DNA from: Larkinella sp. C7
GTDB taxonomy: Bacteria; Bacteroidota; Bacteroidia; Cytophagales; Spirosomataceae
DNA: 64,000 bases
Assembly (NCBI RefSeq): GCF_006149005.1
Contig: NZ_VBSL01000001.1
Coordinates: 1,063,443-1,127,442, forward strand
Reading direction: 5' to 3'
The stretch's first letter is position 1; each line of letters opens with the position of its first letter. Below, piece after piece: positions 25,849 to 33,886 of the stretch. The notes beneath the pieces were generated by a model. That model saw only the letters and a program-made list of their open reading frames with translations, ran no database searches and was not told where the DNA came from. The translations under genes were made by a program, and so were the position numbers.

Positions 25849-25910
25849 TCAGGCGTCAGGACATACCGGCCGGGCAGTGGTATGCAACGTCTGTCGGTTC
25901 TGACGCCTGA
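25849..25910. repeat. nested hairpin between ferredoxin and yjjG-like gene
   Basis: Eleven-base perfect outer arms (25849-25859, 25900-25910, TCAGGCGTCAG type) enclose a second stem (CATACC 25862-25867, GGTATG 25879-25884). GCGTCAG is again the word found in the heptad hairpin apex. Confidence 0.7.
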
Positions 25911-25921
25911 CTTTCTCAGCC

Positions 25922-26614
25922 ATGTATAAACATCTTTTTTTCGACCTCGATCATACCCTCTGGGATTTTGACCGGAACTCAACGGAATCAATTTTTGAAT
26001 TATATGAGACATTCCGGCTCTCGGAGGCCGGTATTGCCTCCGCCGACGAATTTAACCGCCACTTTATTGCCATCAACAACCAGCTCTGGTCCGATTTTTA
26101 CAACAACCGGCTGACCCACACCGACATTCGAAAATACCGGTTTCGAATGGTCATGGATGCCGTCGGTGTTTCGGATCATTCCGTTTGTGACCAGATGAAC
26201 GAGGCCTATCTGCAACTGCTGCCCCGCAAACCGCACCTGATGGAATCGGCGGCCGATGTGCTGGACTACCTCAAAGAGCGCTATCAGTTGCACATCATCA
26301 CCAACGGTTTCGACGAAATTCAGGCGTTGAAAATGGCCAGTTCGGGCCTGACCGACTACTTCCAGCACATTGTGACCATCCAGAAAGCCGAAGCCAAAAA
26401 ACCGGAGCCGCGCATTTTCGAGTTTGCGCTGGACGTATCGGGCGCTTCGCTCGGTGAAAGCCTGATGATTGGCGATAATTATGAAGCTGACGTCTGCGGA
26501 GCCCTGAACGCGGGCATGGACGTGGTGTATTACAACACCGCCAGCCTGCCGATCGAAGGCGTTGCGCCAACGTACGAAATCCAGCACCTGAAAGAATTGA
26601 TGGCGATTTTATAG
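25922..26614 (+). CDS. YjjG-family HAD pyrimidine nucleotidase
   Basis: 230 residues, cytoplasmic HAD hydrolase. Motif I is FFDLDHTLWDF near residue 10, motif II lies in LHIITNGFDE, motif III is the Lys in AEAKKPEPRIF and motif IV is LMIGDNYEADVCGALNAGMDVV. YjjG-type enzymes dephosphorylate non-canonical pyrimidine nucleotides and dUMP/dTMP-like substrates. The sugar-binding cap is helical as expected. Its 3' end overlaps the convergent CrtA-like gene by six bases. Confidence 0.88.
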   Translation: MYKHLFFDLDHTLWDFDRNSTESIFELYETFRLSEAGIASADEFNRHFIAINNQLWSDFYNNRLTHTDIRKYRFRMVMDAVGVSDHSVCDQMNEAYLQLLPRKPHLMESAADVLDYLKERYQLHIITNGFDEIQALKMASSGLTDYFQHIVTIQKAEAKKPEPRIFEFALDVSGASLGESLMIGDNYEADVCGALNAGMDVVYYNTASLPIEGVAPTYEIQHLKELMAIL

Positions 26615-27304
26615 AGCGGTTTCCGGCAGGAGCGGTTTTCCGGAAAAAATCCCTTCGCTTCCGACGACGGCAAACCGGGCAAACAGTTCTTCCGAATACC
26701 ACCGTCGTTCGCGCGTCAGCCGAACCACCTCCTTGTGGCCACTCTGCCGGTAGGCAAACTGATCGATGGTTTTCTCATCCTTCCAGACGCTGATCGTGCA
26801 TTGCTGCGTAAACGGTTTTTCACCGACGCCAATGGCCAGGAGCAGGTCATCCGCGTGGGCTTTCAGGCGTTGGCGGGCCTGCGGAATGTGCCGCCAGAAA
26901 TCGGGTAAAGCCGCCAGCCGAAGTGTGGCACGCGTCAGCACGGCCACCGGAAAACCGGTCGAACGCGAAGGCTCCCGCACTTCAAACGGATTTTGTCCAT
27001 CCCATGCACCGTGCGACCGCAGCGGGTTCATATAGAGTGTTCCCACCTCCTTCGTGCTTTTGCAGAGCGTTTTCCAGCGGTCTGACTCAAAGAACAACCG
27101 GGCGGCTTTTTCGTCCGTCCAGACGCCAAGAAAAACATAGGCCGATAAATCCGGAATCAGGCCGAAGTTTCGCCCACAGCCCATCATTTTCTGAAACTGC
27201 AGCCCTTCCGCCCGAAAAGGCCGCATGACCCACCGGCCCATGTTGGCAAAAGCCGGATACCAGCCCCGCGCCGGATACCGCAGCAAAGTGAACGTTACAA
27301 TCAA
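26609..27304 (-). CDS. spheroidene monooxygenase-like (CrtA-like) protein
   Basis: 231 residues, cytoplasmic. The pattern FTLLRYPARGWYPAFANMGR, MMGCGRNFGLIPDLSAYVFLGVW and FAYRQSGHKEVVRLTRERRWYSEELFARF is that of the CrtA-like family, whose carotenoid members use haem to oxygenate acyclic carotenoids. No other carotenoid gene is in the window, so a pigment role is uncertain; many Bacteroidota homologues stand alone. Start at 27304 (MIVTFTLLRY) is the only sensible one. It is convergent with YjjG with a six-base overlap. Confidence 0.72.
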   Translation of the reverse strand: MIVTFTLLRYPARGWYPAFANMGRWVMRPFRAEGLQFQKMMGCGRNFGLIPDLSAYVFLGVWTDEKAARLFFESDRWKTLCKSTKEVGTLYMNPLRSHGAWDGQNPFEVREPSRSTGFPVAVLTRATLRLAALPDFWRHIPQARQRLKAHADDLLLAIGVGEKPFTQQCTISVWKDEKTIDQFAYRQSGHKEVVRLTRERRWYSEELFARFAVVGSEGIFSGKPLLPETAL

Positions 27305-27472
27305 GGGGTGTATGTGGGTTAACTATGCTCTCTGAATCAGAATCGCGAGGGCATTTTTTGGTCAAAAGACCGAAAAAAAAATTTTTTTAGGTCTTTAAAA
27401 CCGCCGAATGTTCAACGTTTTTTTCAGAACACTGTTCATTTACGCCAACACTCTGTGTATATTTTTCCACAG

Positions 27473-27509
27473 AAAAGCCGCCCCAACCAGCGCGGTTGGG
27501 GCGGCTTTT
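27473..27509. terminator. terminator of the coiled-coil lipoprotein gene
   Basis: Perfect 16-base arms (27473-27488, 27494-27509) with a 5-base loop; T runs lie on both strands. The stem is GC-rich. It ends the minus-strand gene that stops at 27531. Confidence 0.93.
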
Positions 27510-27530
27510 CTACCTAACTACCTAAAACGA

Positions 27531-28043
27531 TTAGTTATCGTTATCAAGTTTATCACCAGCTTTGTCGAACGCATCGCCGATGTTTTTACCTGCTTCCTTA
27601 AAGCCTTTTTTCACATCTTTCCAGGCGGCTGCGGTGGCGTTCTGAGCGTTTTCCAAATCCTGACCCAGTTCTTTCCTGTCTTCCTCCAGTTCGGCCAGTT
27701 TTTCTTTGGATTTTGCCTTGGCTTCCGCCCCTTCGCGGTTGATATCCGCCTTTAATTTATCGATACGGGCATCCAGATCCCGTTGTTCTTCCTTGATATC
27801 AGCTACTACTTTGTCGCGTTCCTCCCGAAAATCGGCAGCCGCTTCTTCGCCTTGGGCTTCCATTTTATCACCGGCTTCTTCGGCATCGGCCTCTACGGCC
27901 TCACCCGTTTTTTCCATAGCATCTTCGGTGCGGGATTCATTTTTCCCGTCATTCTGACAAGACGTCAGCGATAACGAAGCCACAAGGAAAGCTGCTCCGG
28001 CCAACATACGAATCTGTTTGAACGTCATGATCACCTTTTTCAT
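27531..28043 (-). CDS. coiled-coil lipoprotein
   Basis: Lipoprotein of 170 residues (signal ends LVASLSLTSC; a second start at codon 6 is possible). After an acidic linker, almost the whole mature protein is one long charged helix (REERDKVVADIKEEQRDLD and the KLKADINREGAEAKAKSKEK block), followed by a short Gly/Ala/Lys tail (GFKEAGKNIGDAFDKAG). This is like Bacteroidota sll1863- or apolipoprotein-type stress proteins. Function unknown; membrane or peptidoglycan spacing is a guess. Solo gene with its own strong terminator. Confidence 0.8.
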   Translation of the reverse strand: MKKVIMTFKQIRMLAGAAFLVASLSLTSCQNDGKNESRTEDAMEKTGEAVEADAEEAGDKMEAQGEEAAADFREERDKVVADIKEEQRDLDARIDKLKADINREGAEAKAKSKEKLAELEEDRKELGQDLENAQNATAAAWKDVKKGFKEAGKNIGDAFDKAGDKLDNDN

Positions 28044-28100
28044 ACGATTTACTGATTGATTGGTTTGTACAGTGCCCTTGTCAAAAGCAGTGCCAAAGGG

Positions 28101-28168
28101 AATGAAGAGTTAAGAGTTAAAAATTAAAAGTAGGCTGACGCGTACAGTAGTTTTAATTTTTAACTCTT
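28101..28168. repeat. heptad hairpin 7 (between lipoprotein and redoxin)
   Basis: Arms 28112-28129 and 28151-28168 pair over 18 bases. The 21-base loop 28130-28150 contains GGCTGACGCGTACAG, nearly the loop of hairpin 3. Left arm words include AGAGTTA AGAGTTA. Confidence 0.88.
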
Positions 28169-28174
28169 CATTCT

Positions 28175-28804
28175 TCAGATGCTTTTCCACTTGATGGCAC
28201 AGCCGATGGCTTTGGTGGTGGTCAGAACAACGGGGCGGCCCAGCAGCAGATTATTGACCGCGTCCTCCACATAACGTCGTCGCACGCCCGAGGGAATCTG
28301 CGGACTGTCGTCGATGGAGCCGGTATACTCGACCGTAAACCGGTCGCCGACACGTTTCAGGATGAATGCTTCGGGCGTGCGGGTGGCGCCAAAAGCGTGG
28401 GCCACGGTCTGGCTTTCGTCCGACAAATACGGGAATGAATAATTTTTCTCCTGCGCCCGGATTTTCATGTTCTCAAACGAATCCTCGCTGTAGGCGCCCG
28501 GGTCGTTGGGTTGAATGGCAATCACCGGAAAACCGGCCACGGCGTATTTTCGATCCAGCGCCATCACGCGCTCTTCGTAGGCTTTCGAAAACGGGCAGTG
28601 GTTGGACGTAAAGATCAGAATGACTCCTCTCCCGTTTTTATAATCGCTCAGTGAAACCAGGCGACCATCGACATTTTTTAGCTTAAAATCCACCACGGCG
28701 TCGCCAATGGCATACACCTTTTCCCCGGCAGAAGGAGGTGCCGGAGCAAACGTAGCTGCTGCCGCCATCAGCAGCACAGCCAGCAGGCTTATCCATGCTT
28801 TCAT
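28175..28804 (-). CDS. secreted redoxin, single-Cys AhpC/TlpA-like
   Basis: Thioredoxin-fold redoxin of 209 residues. The start at 28804 (MKAWISLLAVLLMAAAATF) makes a signal peptide; the frame from 28867 adds a leader. The redox centre reads FTSNHCPFSKAYEER: one Cys where thioredoxins have CxxC. A second Cys near the C-terminus (AIGCAIKWK) is a conserved feature of this sub-family and may form the disulfide. It acts in the periplasm, either in peroxide or thiol chemistry. Divergent from rplU. Confidence 0.88.
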   Translation of the reverse strand: MKAWISLLAVLLMAAAATFAPAPPSAGEKVYAIGDAVVDFKLKNVDGRLVSLSDYKNGRGVILIFTSNHCPFSKAYEERVMALDRKYAVAGFPVIAIQPNDPGAYSEDSFENMKIRAQEKNYSFPYLSDESQTVAHAFGATRTPEAFILKRVGDRFTVEYTGSIDDSPQIPSGVRRRYVEDAVNNLLLGRPVVLTTTKAIGCAIKWKSI

Positions 28805-29037
28805 ACGAATCGGGTTAAAGTCAAAATAATCTTCTCCGTAGGACGATACAATGCCGAACCCATACACCCTTTCGGCCAGGTAACCGACGGCCAGCCCCTC
28901 CTACGTTACGCGAGCCGTTTAACCCGAAAACGCTGCACAAAATTCGTGCTAACCAACAAATAACCAGTGCGTTTCCTGTTAATTTAACATTTCTGGTGAA
29001 TAGAAGGTTCTGGTTTCTTTTTTCAAACAAAAACTCC

Positions 29038-29045
29038 TATATTTG
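29038..29045 (+). promoter_or_regulatory. candidate -7 element of rplU-rpmA
   Basis: TATATTTG matches TAnnTTTG 39 bases before the rplU ATG. The -33 element is weak. Confidence 0.45.
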
Positions 29046-29083
29046 CACCTCATTTCTGAGAAACAACATTTTCTGTATCAATC

Positions 29084-29395
29084 ATGTATGCAATCGTAGA
29101 GATCGCAGGGCAGCAATTTAAAGTTGAAAAGGGCCGTTACGTCTATACCCACCGGTTAGAAGGCGACACGGACGCTGCACTTGTGTTCGACAAGGTACTA
29201 CTTGTCGATAATGACGGGACTATTTCGGTAGGCGCCCCGACCGTCGAAGGCGCCCAGGTTTCCGGCAAAATTCTGGAACACCTGAAAGGCGAAAAAGTGA
29301 TCGTCTTTAAAAAGAAACGTCGGAAAGGCTATAAGAAGAAAAATGGCCACCGTCAGTATCTGACCAAAGTATTAATCGAAGACATAACCGTATAA
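29084..29395 (+). CDS. rplU: 50S ribosomal protein L21
   Basis: 103 residues, cytoplasmic, part of the large ribosomal subunit where it contacts 23S rRNA near L20. MYAIVEIAGQQFKVEKGRYV and KKKRRKGYKKKNGHRQ are diagnostic of L21. It is followed by rpmA, the universal order, with a hairpin between them. The Bacteroidota promoter element lies just ahead. No anomalies seen. Confidence 0.98.
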   Translation: MYAIVEIAGQQFKVEKGRYVYTHRLEGDTDAALVFDKVLLVDNDGTISVGAPTVEGAQVSGKILEHLKGEKVIVFKKKRRKGYKKKNGHRQYLTKVLIEDITV

Positions 29396-29404
29396 ATTCG
29401 TTTA

Positions 29405-29480
29405 CGATCTACGGTTTCCAATGACCGACACCAACGCGTGTCAACCAACCGGAAACCATAAACCGTAAACCGTAAACTTT
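29405..29480. repeat. heptad hairpin 8 (between rplU and rpmA)
   Basis: Degenerate inverted arms: words GTTTACG and CGGTTTC on the left side match GTAAACC and GGAAACC on the right. An internal perfect hairpin GACAC/GTGTC (29427-29442) sits at the apex. It splits a normally tight ribosomal operon. Confidence 0.7.
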
Positions 29481-29487
29481 CTAAAAA

Positions 29488-29796
29488 ATGGCGCACAAGA
29501 AAGGTGTAGGTAGTTCAAGGAACGGCCGCGACTCGATGAGCAAACGCTTGGGTGTGAAACTGTTCGGTGGTCAGTCGGCCATTGCCGGTAACATCATCGT
29601 TCGTCAACGCGGCACCAAGCATCACCCCGACAAAAACGTCGGCATCGGCCGTGATCATACGCTGTTTGCGTTGGTCGATGGCTCCGTACATTTCCGCAAA
29701 GGCAAAGGTGGTCGTTCCTTCGTGAGCATCATCACATCAGCCCCCGCGGTTGAAGCGGCTCCGGCAGCGGAAGTAGCCGAAGCTCCGGTAGCTTAA
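29488..29796 (+). CDS. rpmA: 50S ribosomal protein L27
   Basis: 102 residues, large subunit, next to the peptidyl transferase centre. [20 protein letters not shown] and [20 protein letters not shown] are diagnostic, and the N-terminus starts directly with the mature peptide (no cleavable leader as in Firmicutes). The C-terminal tail ([18 protein letters not shown]) is an Ala/Glu/Pro/Val-rich extension beyond most L27 proteins. Terminator follows. Confidence 0.98.
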   Translation: MAHKKGVGSSRNGRDSMSKRLGVKLFGGQSAIAGNIIVRQRGTKHHPDKNVGIGRDHTLFALVDGSVHFRKGKGGRSFVSIITSAPAVEAAPAAEVAEAPVA

Positions 29797-29837
29797 TCAA
29801 CTACTTTTTGTGATTCCGGACGGTGTCACAACGATCT

Positions 29838-29872
29838 AAAAAGCCTGTCTGGGAATACCGGACAGGTTTTTT
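29838..29872 (+). terminator. terminator of rplU-rpmA
   Basis: GCCTGTC-type stem (29844-29852 with 29858-29866, one wobble) followed by six T. It closes the ribosomal operon. Confidence 0.85.
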
Positions 29873-29949
29873 ATTGTTGGTAAACTAATCAATCCGGACG
29901 GGTGTTTGCCCAGTAGCGGTTTTGATACACAACTGAAACGATTACGAAA

Positions 29950-30552
29950 ATGACGAGTACGTTATATCCTGCTTTATCGCTGTATACCGAAAGCAGCCCG
30001 AATCCCAATTCCATGAAGTTCGTGGTAAACTTTCCATTGGCACCGGAAGGGCTTTCGTTCGATTATGCCGATGCGTCGGAAGCCCTGATCAACGGGAAAA
30101 ATTCGCCCCTGGTCGTGGCTTTATTTGGCTTCGATTACGTGAAGCGGGTGTTTATAGCCAGCAACTTTATCACGGTTACGAAAGACGAACAAACTGAGTG
30201 GGAAGATGTTCTGATTGAGGTTAAACAATATATCCGGGCGTATTTCAACGACCAGAAACCGGTTTTTGCCCAGCAAACCATCGACTCCAACACCACCAAA
30301 GTGGAAGCGGATTCGCCGACCATTCAAAAAATCAAGTCCGTTCTGGATCAGTATATTCGCCCGGCTGTTGAATCCGACGGGGGTGCCATCAGCTTCCACT
30401 CGTTCAACGACGAAGATGGTACCGTCAAGGTGTTGCTGCAAGGTTCCTGCAGTGGGTGCCCCTCTTCCACACTGACCCTGAAAGCCGGTATCGAAAATCT
30501 CCTGACGCGTTTAGTGCCCGAAGTAAAACAAGTCGAAGCAGAAGGCGTTTAA
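29950..30552 (+). CDS. Nfu-type iron-sulfur scaffold/carrier
   Basis: 200 residues, cytoplasmic. Residues ~10-95 form an Nfu N domain (YTESSPNPNSMKFVVNF, VKRVFIASNFITVTK) and residues ~125-195 a NifU C-terminal domain with C167 and C170 (GSCSGCPSSTLTLKAGIENLL), which bind a labile Fe-S cluster for transfer to apo-proteins. The two-domain plan is standard. It comes after the rpmA terminator with its own leader. The next gene follows a hairpin. Confidence 0.95.
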   Translation: MTSTLYPALSLYTESSPNPNSMKFVVNFPLAPEGLSFDYADASEALINGKNSPLVVALFGFDYVKRVFIASNFITVTKDEQTEWEDVLIEVKQYIRAYFNDQKPVFAQQTIDSNTTKVEADSPTIQKIKSVLDQYIRPAVESDGGAISFHSFNDEDGTVKVLLQGSCSGCPSSTLTLKAGIENLLTRLVPEVKQVEAEGV

Positions 30553-30554
30553 AG

Positions 30555-30633
30555 AATGATGAACGATGGATGATGAACGATGAAGGTTGTAAGCGTTAGC
30601 TAATTCATTGTTCATCATCCATCATTGATCATT
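30555..30633. repeat. heptad hairpin 9 (between nfu-like and DUF5723 genes)
   Basis: Arms 30555-30584 and 30604-30633 match at 27 of 30 positions. Words are AATGATG AACGATG. The 19-base loop has GCGTTAGC, close to the inverted apex motif of other hairpins. Confidence 0.83.
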
Positions 30634-30655
30634 TAGATTTATAACCTTTTTGTGT

Positions 30656-32095
30656 ATGGGTTTACGGCTCACCCGTTTTCTATTTTTTTGTCTGTTTACT
30701 TCTTCGGTTGCGGCCCAAAATTTTCTGGGTGTCGCGCCCAGTCCTTACGGTGGTACCCAGAGCCTTTATCTGAATCCTGCTTTTGCTACCGACTCCAAAT
30801 ACGGTTTTTACCTGAATCTGGGGGCCGGAAATGCCCACATCGACAACAATTACGTTCGCTACCAGGCTCCCTATTCGCTCTCTTCGCTCGCACTGAAACG
30901 GGTGCCGGATCAATATAAACTATCCGATGGAGCCGTTTTATTCCGACCCGAATACCTGGAAGAAATTGCCAATGGAAAGCCCAAAAATGCCACCGCCTGG
31001 ACCGATCTGCGCGGGCCGTCTCTGTTGCTTCAACTGGGTGGTCGGGCGGCCATTGGGCTGACAACCCGGCTACGGGCCACGGCCCAGATCCGCAATGCGT
31101 CGGAATCACTGCTGTCGGTGGTGCGGGCGGGTTTGCAGGACGAACAACTCTACAACATTCCGAATAAAGACAACCAGTTCAGTATCAACACCAACACCTA
31201 CGCCGAAGTCGGGCTGACGCTGGCGGCAGCACTCATTCAGGACGAGTATCAACAGCTTTCGATTGGCGTCACGGTGAAACGCCTGCAGGGCATCACGGCC
31301 GGTTTTCTGAACAACAAGGGGCTGTCCTACCGCGTTTTGTCGGATACCGCCAACACGGGTTCATATTACATGCAGGTCGATCAGCTCAACGCCGAACTGG
31401 GCTACACGACCTATTTGCAGGATCAGGGGCGTTCGGTCAGCCTGCGTCAGTTTTTCGACGGCAACAACCCCGGCAGAGGCTGGGGAGCCGACATTGGCTT
31501 TTCGTACCAGCTTAAATCGGCCGATGACCCGGACCAGTATGCGCTCCGTTTAGGGGTAGCGCTGATGGATATTGGCACCATCCGGTACGAGGATAACCGG
31601 TACGTCCAACGGTATTCGATCAACACCACCAACCAGCAATTTACCTCCGACGATTTCATCAACGCCAAGGGGAGCGAAGGCATTGCCGAAGTGGTTCGGG
31701 ATGAACTGAATCTGACCGAAGCCAACAACACCGGGCGTTTTACATCGGGACTGCCAACGGCCCTTTCCCTCAATGCCGACATCAACGTCGGGCGGGGCTT
31801 CTACCTGACGGGGACTGTACTCCAGGATTTGCGGGCCAAAGATGCGATTGCCATCCGCCAGCCTTCGCTGGTTGCGATAACGCCCCGGCTCGAAACATCC
31901 ACAGTTGGCGTGGCCATTCCGCTGGTGTTTCTGAATAACGCCTTCATGGCGGGGGCTTCCGTCCGCGTGGGGCCGGTTTTTCTGGGAACCGATAATTTGT
32001 TTGGGATGATTGGCAGTAATTCCAATAAATTGCGTCCGCGAGGGGCCGATGTCTATGCCGGGCTGGCCCTGGGTAGCCGTCGCCGAAAACCGTAG
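30656..32095 (+). CDS. DUF5723-like outer-membrane beta-barrel protein
   Basis: 479 residues from the ATG at 30656 (an in-frame TTG at 30650 is less likely). Signal peptide ends at SVAAQ. The mature protein is beta-rich with DUF5723 marks (NFLGVAPSPYGGTQSLYLNP, NLGAGNAHIDNNY, DPDQYALRLGVALMDIG, ADINVGRGFYLTGTV) and an aromatic-rich closing region. DUF5723 proteins sit beside OmpA-like genes in Bacteroidota, as here. A porin-like or envelope-linking role is likely but unproven. Confidence 0.83.
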   Translation: MGLRLTRFLFFCLFTSSVAAQNFLGVAPSPYGGTQSLYLNPAFATDSKYGFYLNLGAGNAHIDNNYVRYQAPYSLSSLALKRVPDQYKLSDGAVLFRPEYLEEIANGKPKNATAWTDLRGPSLLLQLGGRAAIGLTTRLRATAQIRNASESLLSVVRAGLQDEQLYNIPNKDNQFSINTNTYAEVGLTLAAALIQDEYQQLSIGVTVKRLQGITAGFLNNKGLSYRVLSDTANTGSYYMQVDQLNAELGYTTYLQDQGRSVSLRQFFDGNNPGRGWGADIGFSYQLKSADDPDQYALRLGVALMDIGTIRYEDNRYVQRYSINTTNQQFTSDDFINAKGSEGIAEVVRDELNLTEANNTGRFTSGLPTALSLNADINVGRGFYLTGTVLQDLRAKDAIAIRQPSLVAITPRLETSTVGVAIPLVFLNNAFMAGASVRVGPVFLGTDNLFGMIGSNSNKLRPRGADVYAGLALGSRRRKP

Positions 32096-32107
32096 TCTTC
32101 AAGCGAA

Positions 32108-33253
32108 ATGAAAGGTTTTAACGCTTTTATTCTTTCCCTGCTCCTGACGCTGCAGGCCGTAGTTGGTGCCGGACAAACCAATCCGGTGGAAGAATACACT
32201 GTTCGGATTGAAACGAAAGACCGCAGCGGCCGCCTGCTTCCGGCAACCCTGACCATTACCAACGAAAAAACCAGGAAAGTCCAACGCGGTACGCTGCAAT
32301 TAGGCTCCTACACGGTGGCGCTGCCAGCCGGGAACATTTACCGGCTCGATGCCAATTATGCCGGCTACCGACCGGCGCAGAAAATTCTTCGTCTCGACCG
32401 CGTAACGGACCCGGAACAATCCCAGCAAACCATCGTGCTGGAAATGGAACGCGAGGTTTCAGCCGAATCGCCCGTGAATGTCACCGTGGTCGACTACGAC
32501 ACCAAGCAACTCATCCGGCAGAAGCTGAATGTCCAGATTCAGGAATTTAACGGAAAACGGGTGATTATGACCGGCCCACCGCGCGAAGGGCGTTTTACAT
32601 TTCTGGCGGAATTCGGGCAAAAAATACGATTTACCGTGGAGGTCGACGGCTATCAGCCCTACGAGTATACGGTCGATGTGAAAGACCAGCATGACATCAC
32701 GATTCGGCTGCAGCGGGCTAAAAGTCCGGTCGTTGCCGAAACGCAGCCCACCGCAGAACCGGTTTCACCAGCCGCCACCCCGCCGGTGGTGACGCCCCCC
32801 GCGACGACTTCGCCCCCGGTCGTTGCCGAGACCAAACCGGTGGTGCCGGAAGCCAAACCAGCGACAGGAGCCGCCCCGGTCAACACGGATTTGGCAACGC
32901 TGACGACGGGCAAAACCGTTACGCTCAACAACGTTTATTTCGACCAGAGCAGTTATTTGCTGCGCCCCGAATCCTACACCCAATTGAATCAGCTGGTGGC
33001 TCTGCTGAAAAGCCGGCCGGGTTTGCGAATTGAGATTTCGGGCCATACCGACAACGTGGGCGACCCCCGGCTGAATCTGGCGCTTTCCGAAAACCGCGCC
33101 CGGGTCATCACCACCTACCTGACTACCAACGGTATTGCCGAAAACCGCCTTCGTTTCAAAGGATACGGCCAGACAAAACCCATTGCAGCCAACGACACGG
33201 AAGAGAATAAACGGAAAAACCGGCGGGTCGAAGTGCGGTTACTGGACGGATAA
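32108..33253 (+). CDS. OmpA-family peptidoglycan-binding protein
   Basis: 381 residues. After a signal peptide come carboxypeptidase-like beta-sandwich stretches (residues ~30-190), a Pro/Val/Thr-rich linker (PATPPVVTPPATTSPPVV region), and a C-terminal OmpA domain. The latter has VYFDQSSYLLRPESYTQLN, ISGHTDNVGDPRLNLALSENR and RLRFKGYGQTKPIAANDTEE, with Asp and Arg for diaminopimelate binding. It anchors the outer membrane to peptidoglycan. It is 12 bases after the DUF5723 gene, so they form one operon. The 3' end overlaps the convergent response regulator by 15 bases. Confidence 0.93.
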   Translation: MKGFNAFILSLLLTLQAVVGAGQTNPVEEYTVRIETKDRSGRLLPATLTITNEKTRKVQRGTLQLGSYTVALPAGNIYRLDANYAGYRPAQKILRLDRVTDPEQSQQTIVLEMEREVSAESPVNVTVVDYDTKQLIRQKLNVQIQEFNGKRVIMTGPPREGRFTFLAEFGQKIRFTVEVDGYQPYEYTVDVKDQHDITIRLQRAKSPVVAETQPTAEPVSPAATPPVVTPPATTSPPVVAETKPVVPEAKPATGAAPVNTDLATLTTGKTVTLNNVYFDQSSYLLRPESYTQLNQLVALLKSRPGLRIEISGHTDNVGDPRLNLALSENRARVITTYLTTNGIAENRLRFKGYGQTKPIAANDTEENKRKNRRVEVRLLDG

Positions 33254-33709
33254 ATTGTTGGTCGATGACGCCGACGTCAACGCCAGCCAATGCTGGTAGA
33301 CCTGCCGCATCAGCTCTTTAATCTCTTCAAAATAAAGGGGTTTACTGATACAAACCGTGGCTCCGAGGTCGACGCACAGCTCCATTTCACCCTGATTCTG
33401 GGTATTGACAAACAAGACCACGGGGATGCGTTGCCAGACCGGCCTGTGCTTGATTTCCCGCAGCGTGTCGAATCCGCTCAGGCCCGGCATGTACTTATCC
33501 AGAATGATGATCCACGAACGCAGTGCAGCCGGCGAATCGCCTTCCTGCTCCATAAAACTTAACAGCCGCTCTCCACTGTCAAACTCCTGAATCGGGGTCG
33601 CCATTTCCATCGATTCAAGCGCCATTCGCATCAACATCCGGTCCTCTTCGTCGTCATCTACCAACAAAACCGTTGGTCTACTCTCAGAATTAGTATACTG
33701 TGTTTCCAT
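33239..33709 (-). CDS. single-domain response regulator with altered Thr site
   Basis: 156 residues from the ATG at 33709 (the frame opens 23 codons earlier). CheY-like receiver alone: acidic pocket VLLVDDDEEDR, phospho-acceptor Asp in IIILDKYMPGLSG, and the Lys in CISKPLYFEEI. The conserved Thr/Ser of strand 4 is replaced: IPVVLFVNTQNQ has Val there. Phosphotransfer or switching may differ from CheY. No output domain or kinase is nearby. Convergent with the OmpA gene, with overlapping ends. Confidence 0.87.
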   Translation of the reverse strand: METQYTNSESRPTVLLVDDDEEDRMLMRMALESMEMATPIQEFDSGERLLSFMEQEGDSPAALRSWIIILDKYMPGLSGFDTLREIKHRPVWQRIPVVLFVNTQNQGEMELCVDLGATVCISKPLYFEEIKELMRQVYQHWLALTSASSTNNLSVQ

Positions 33710-33886
33710 GCGATCCAATTTTCGTTCACAAGAAGCGCCAAAAATCGGCAATCGTGGGCAATGGTTAAGCCCATTCAATCAAAAAAACGAAGAATGTGGA
33801 AGAAAAATTAAACAAAATCCCCCGGAAAACGGTCAGCAAGCGGCTTACTGGCTGTTCTGAAGCGATTCAATAACGGTTTTGACCTT

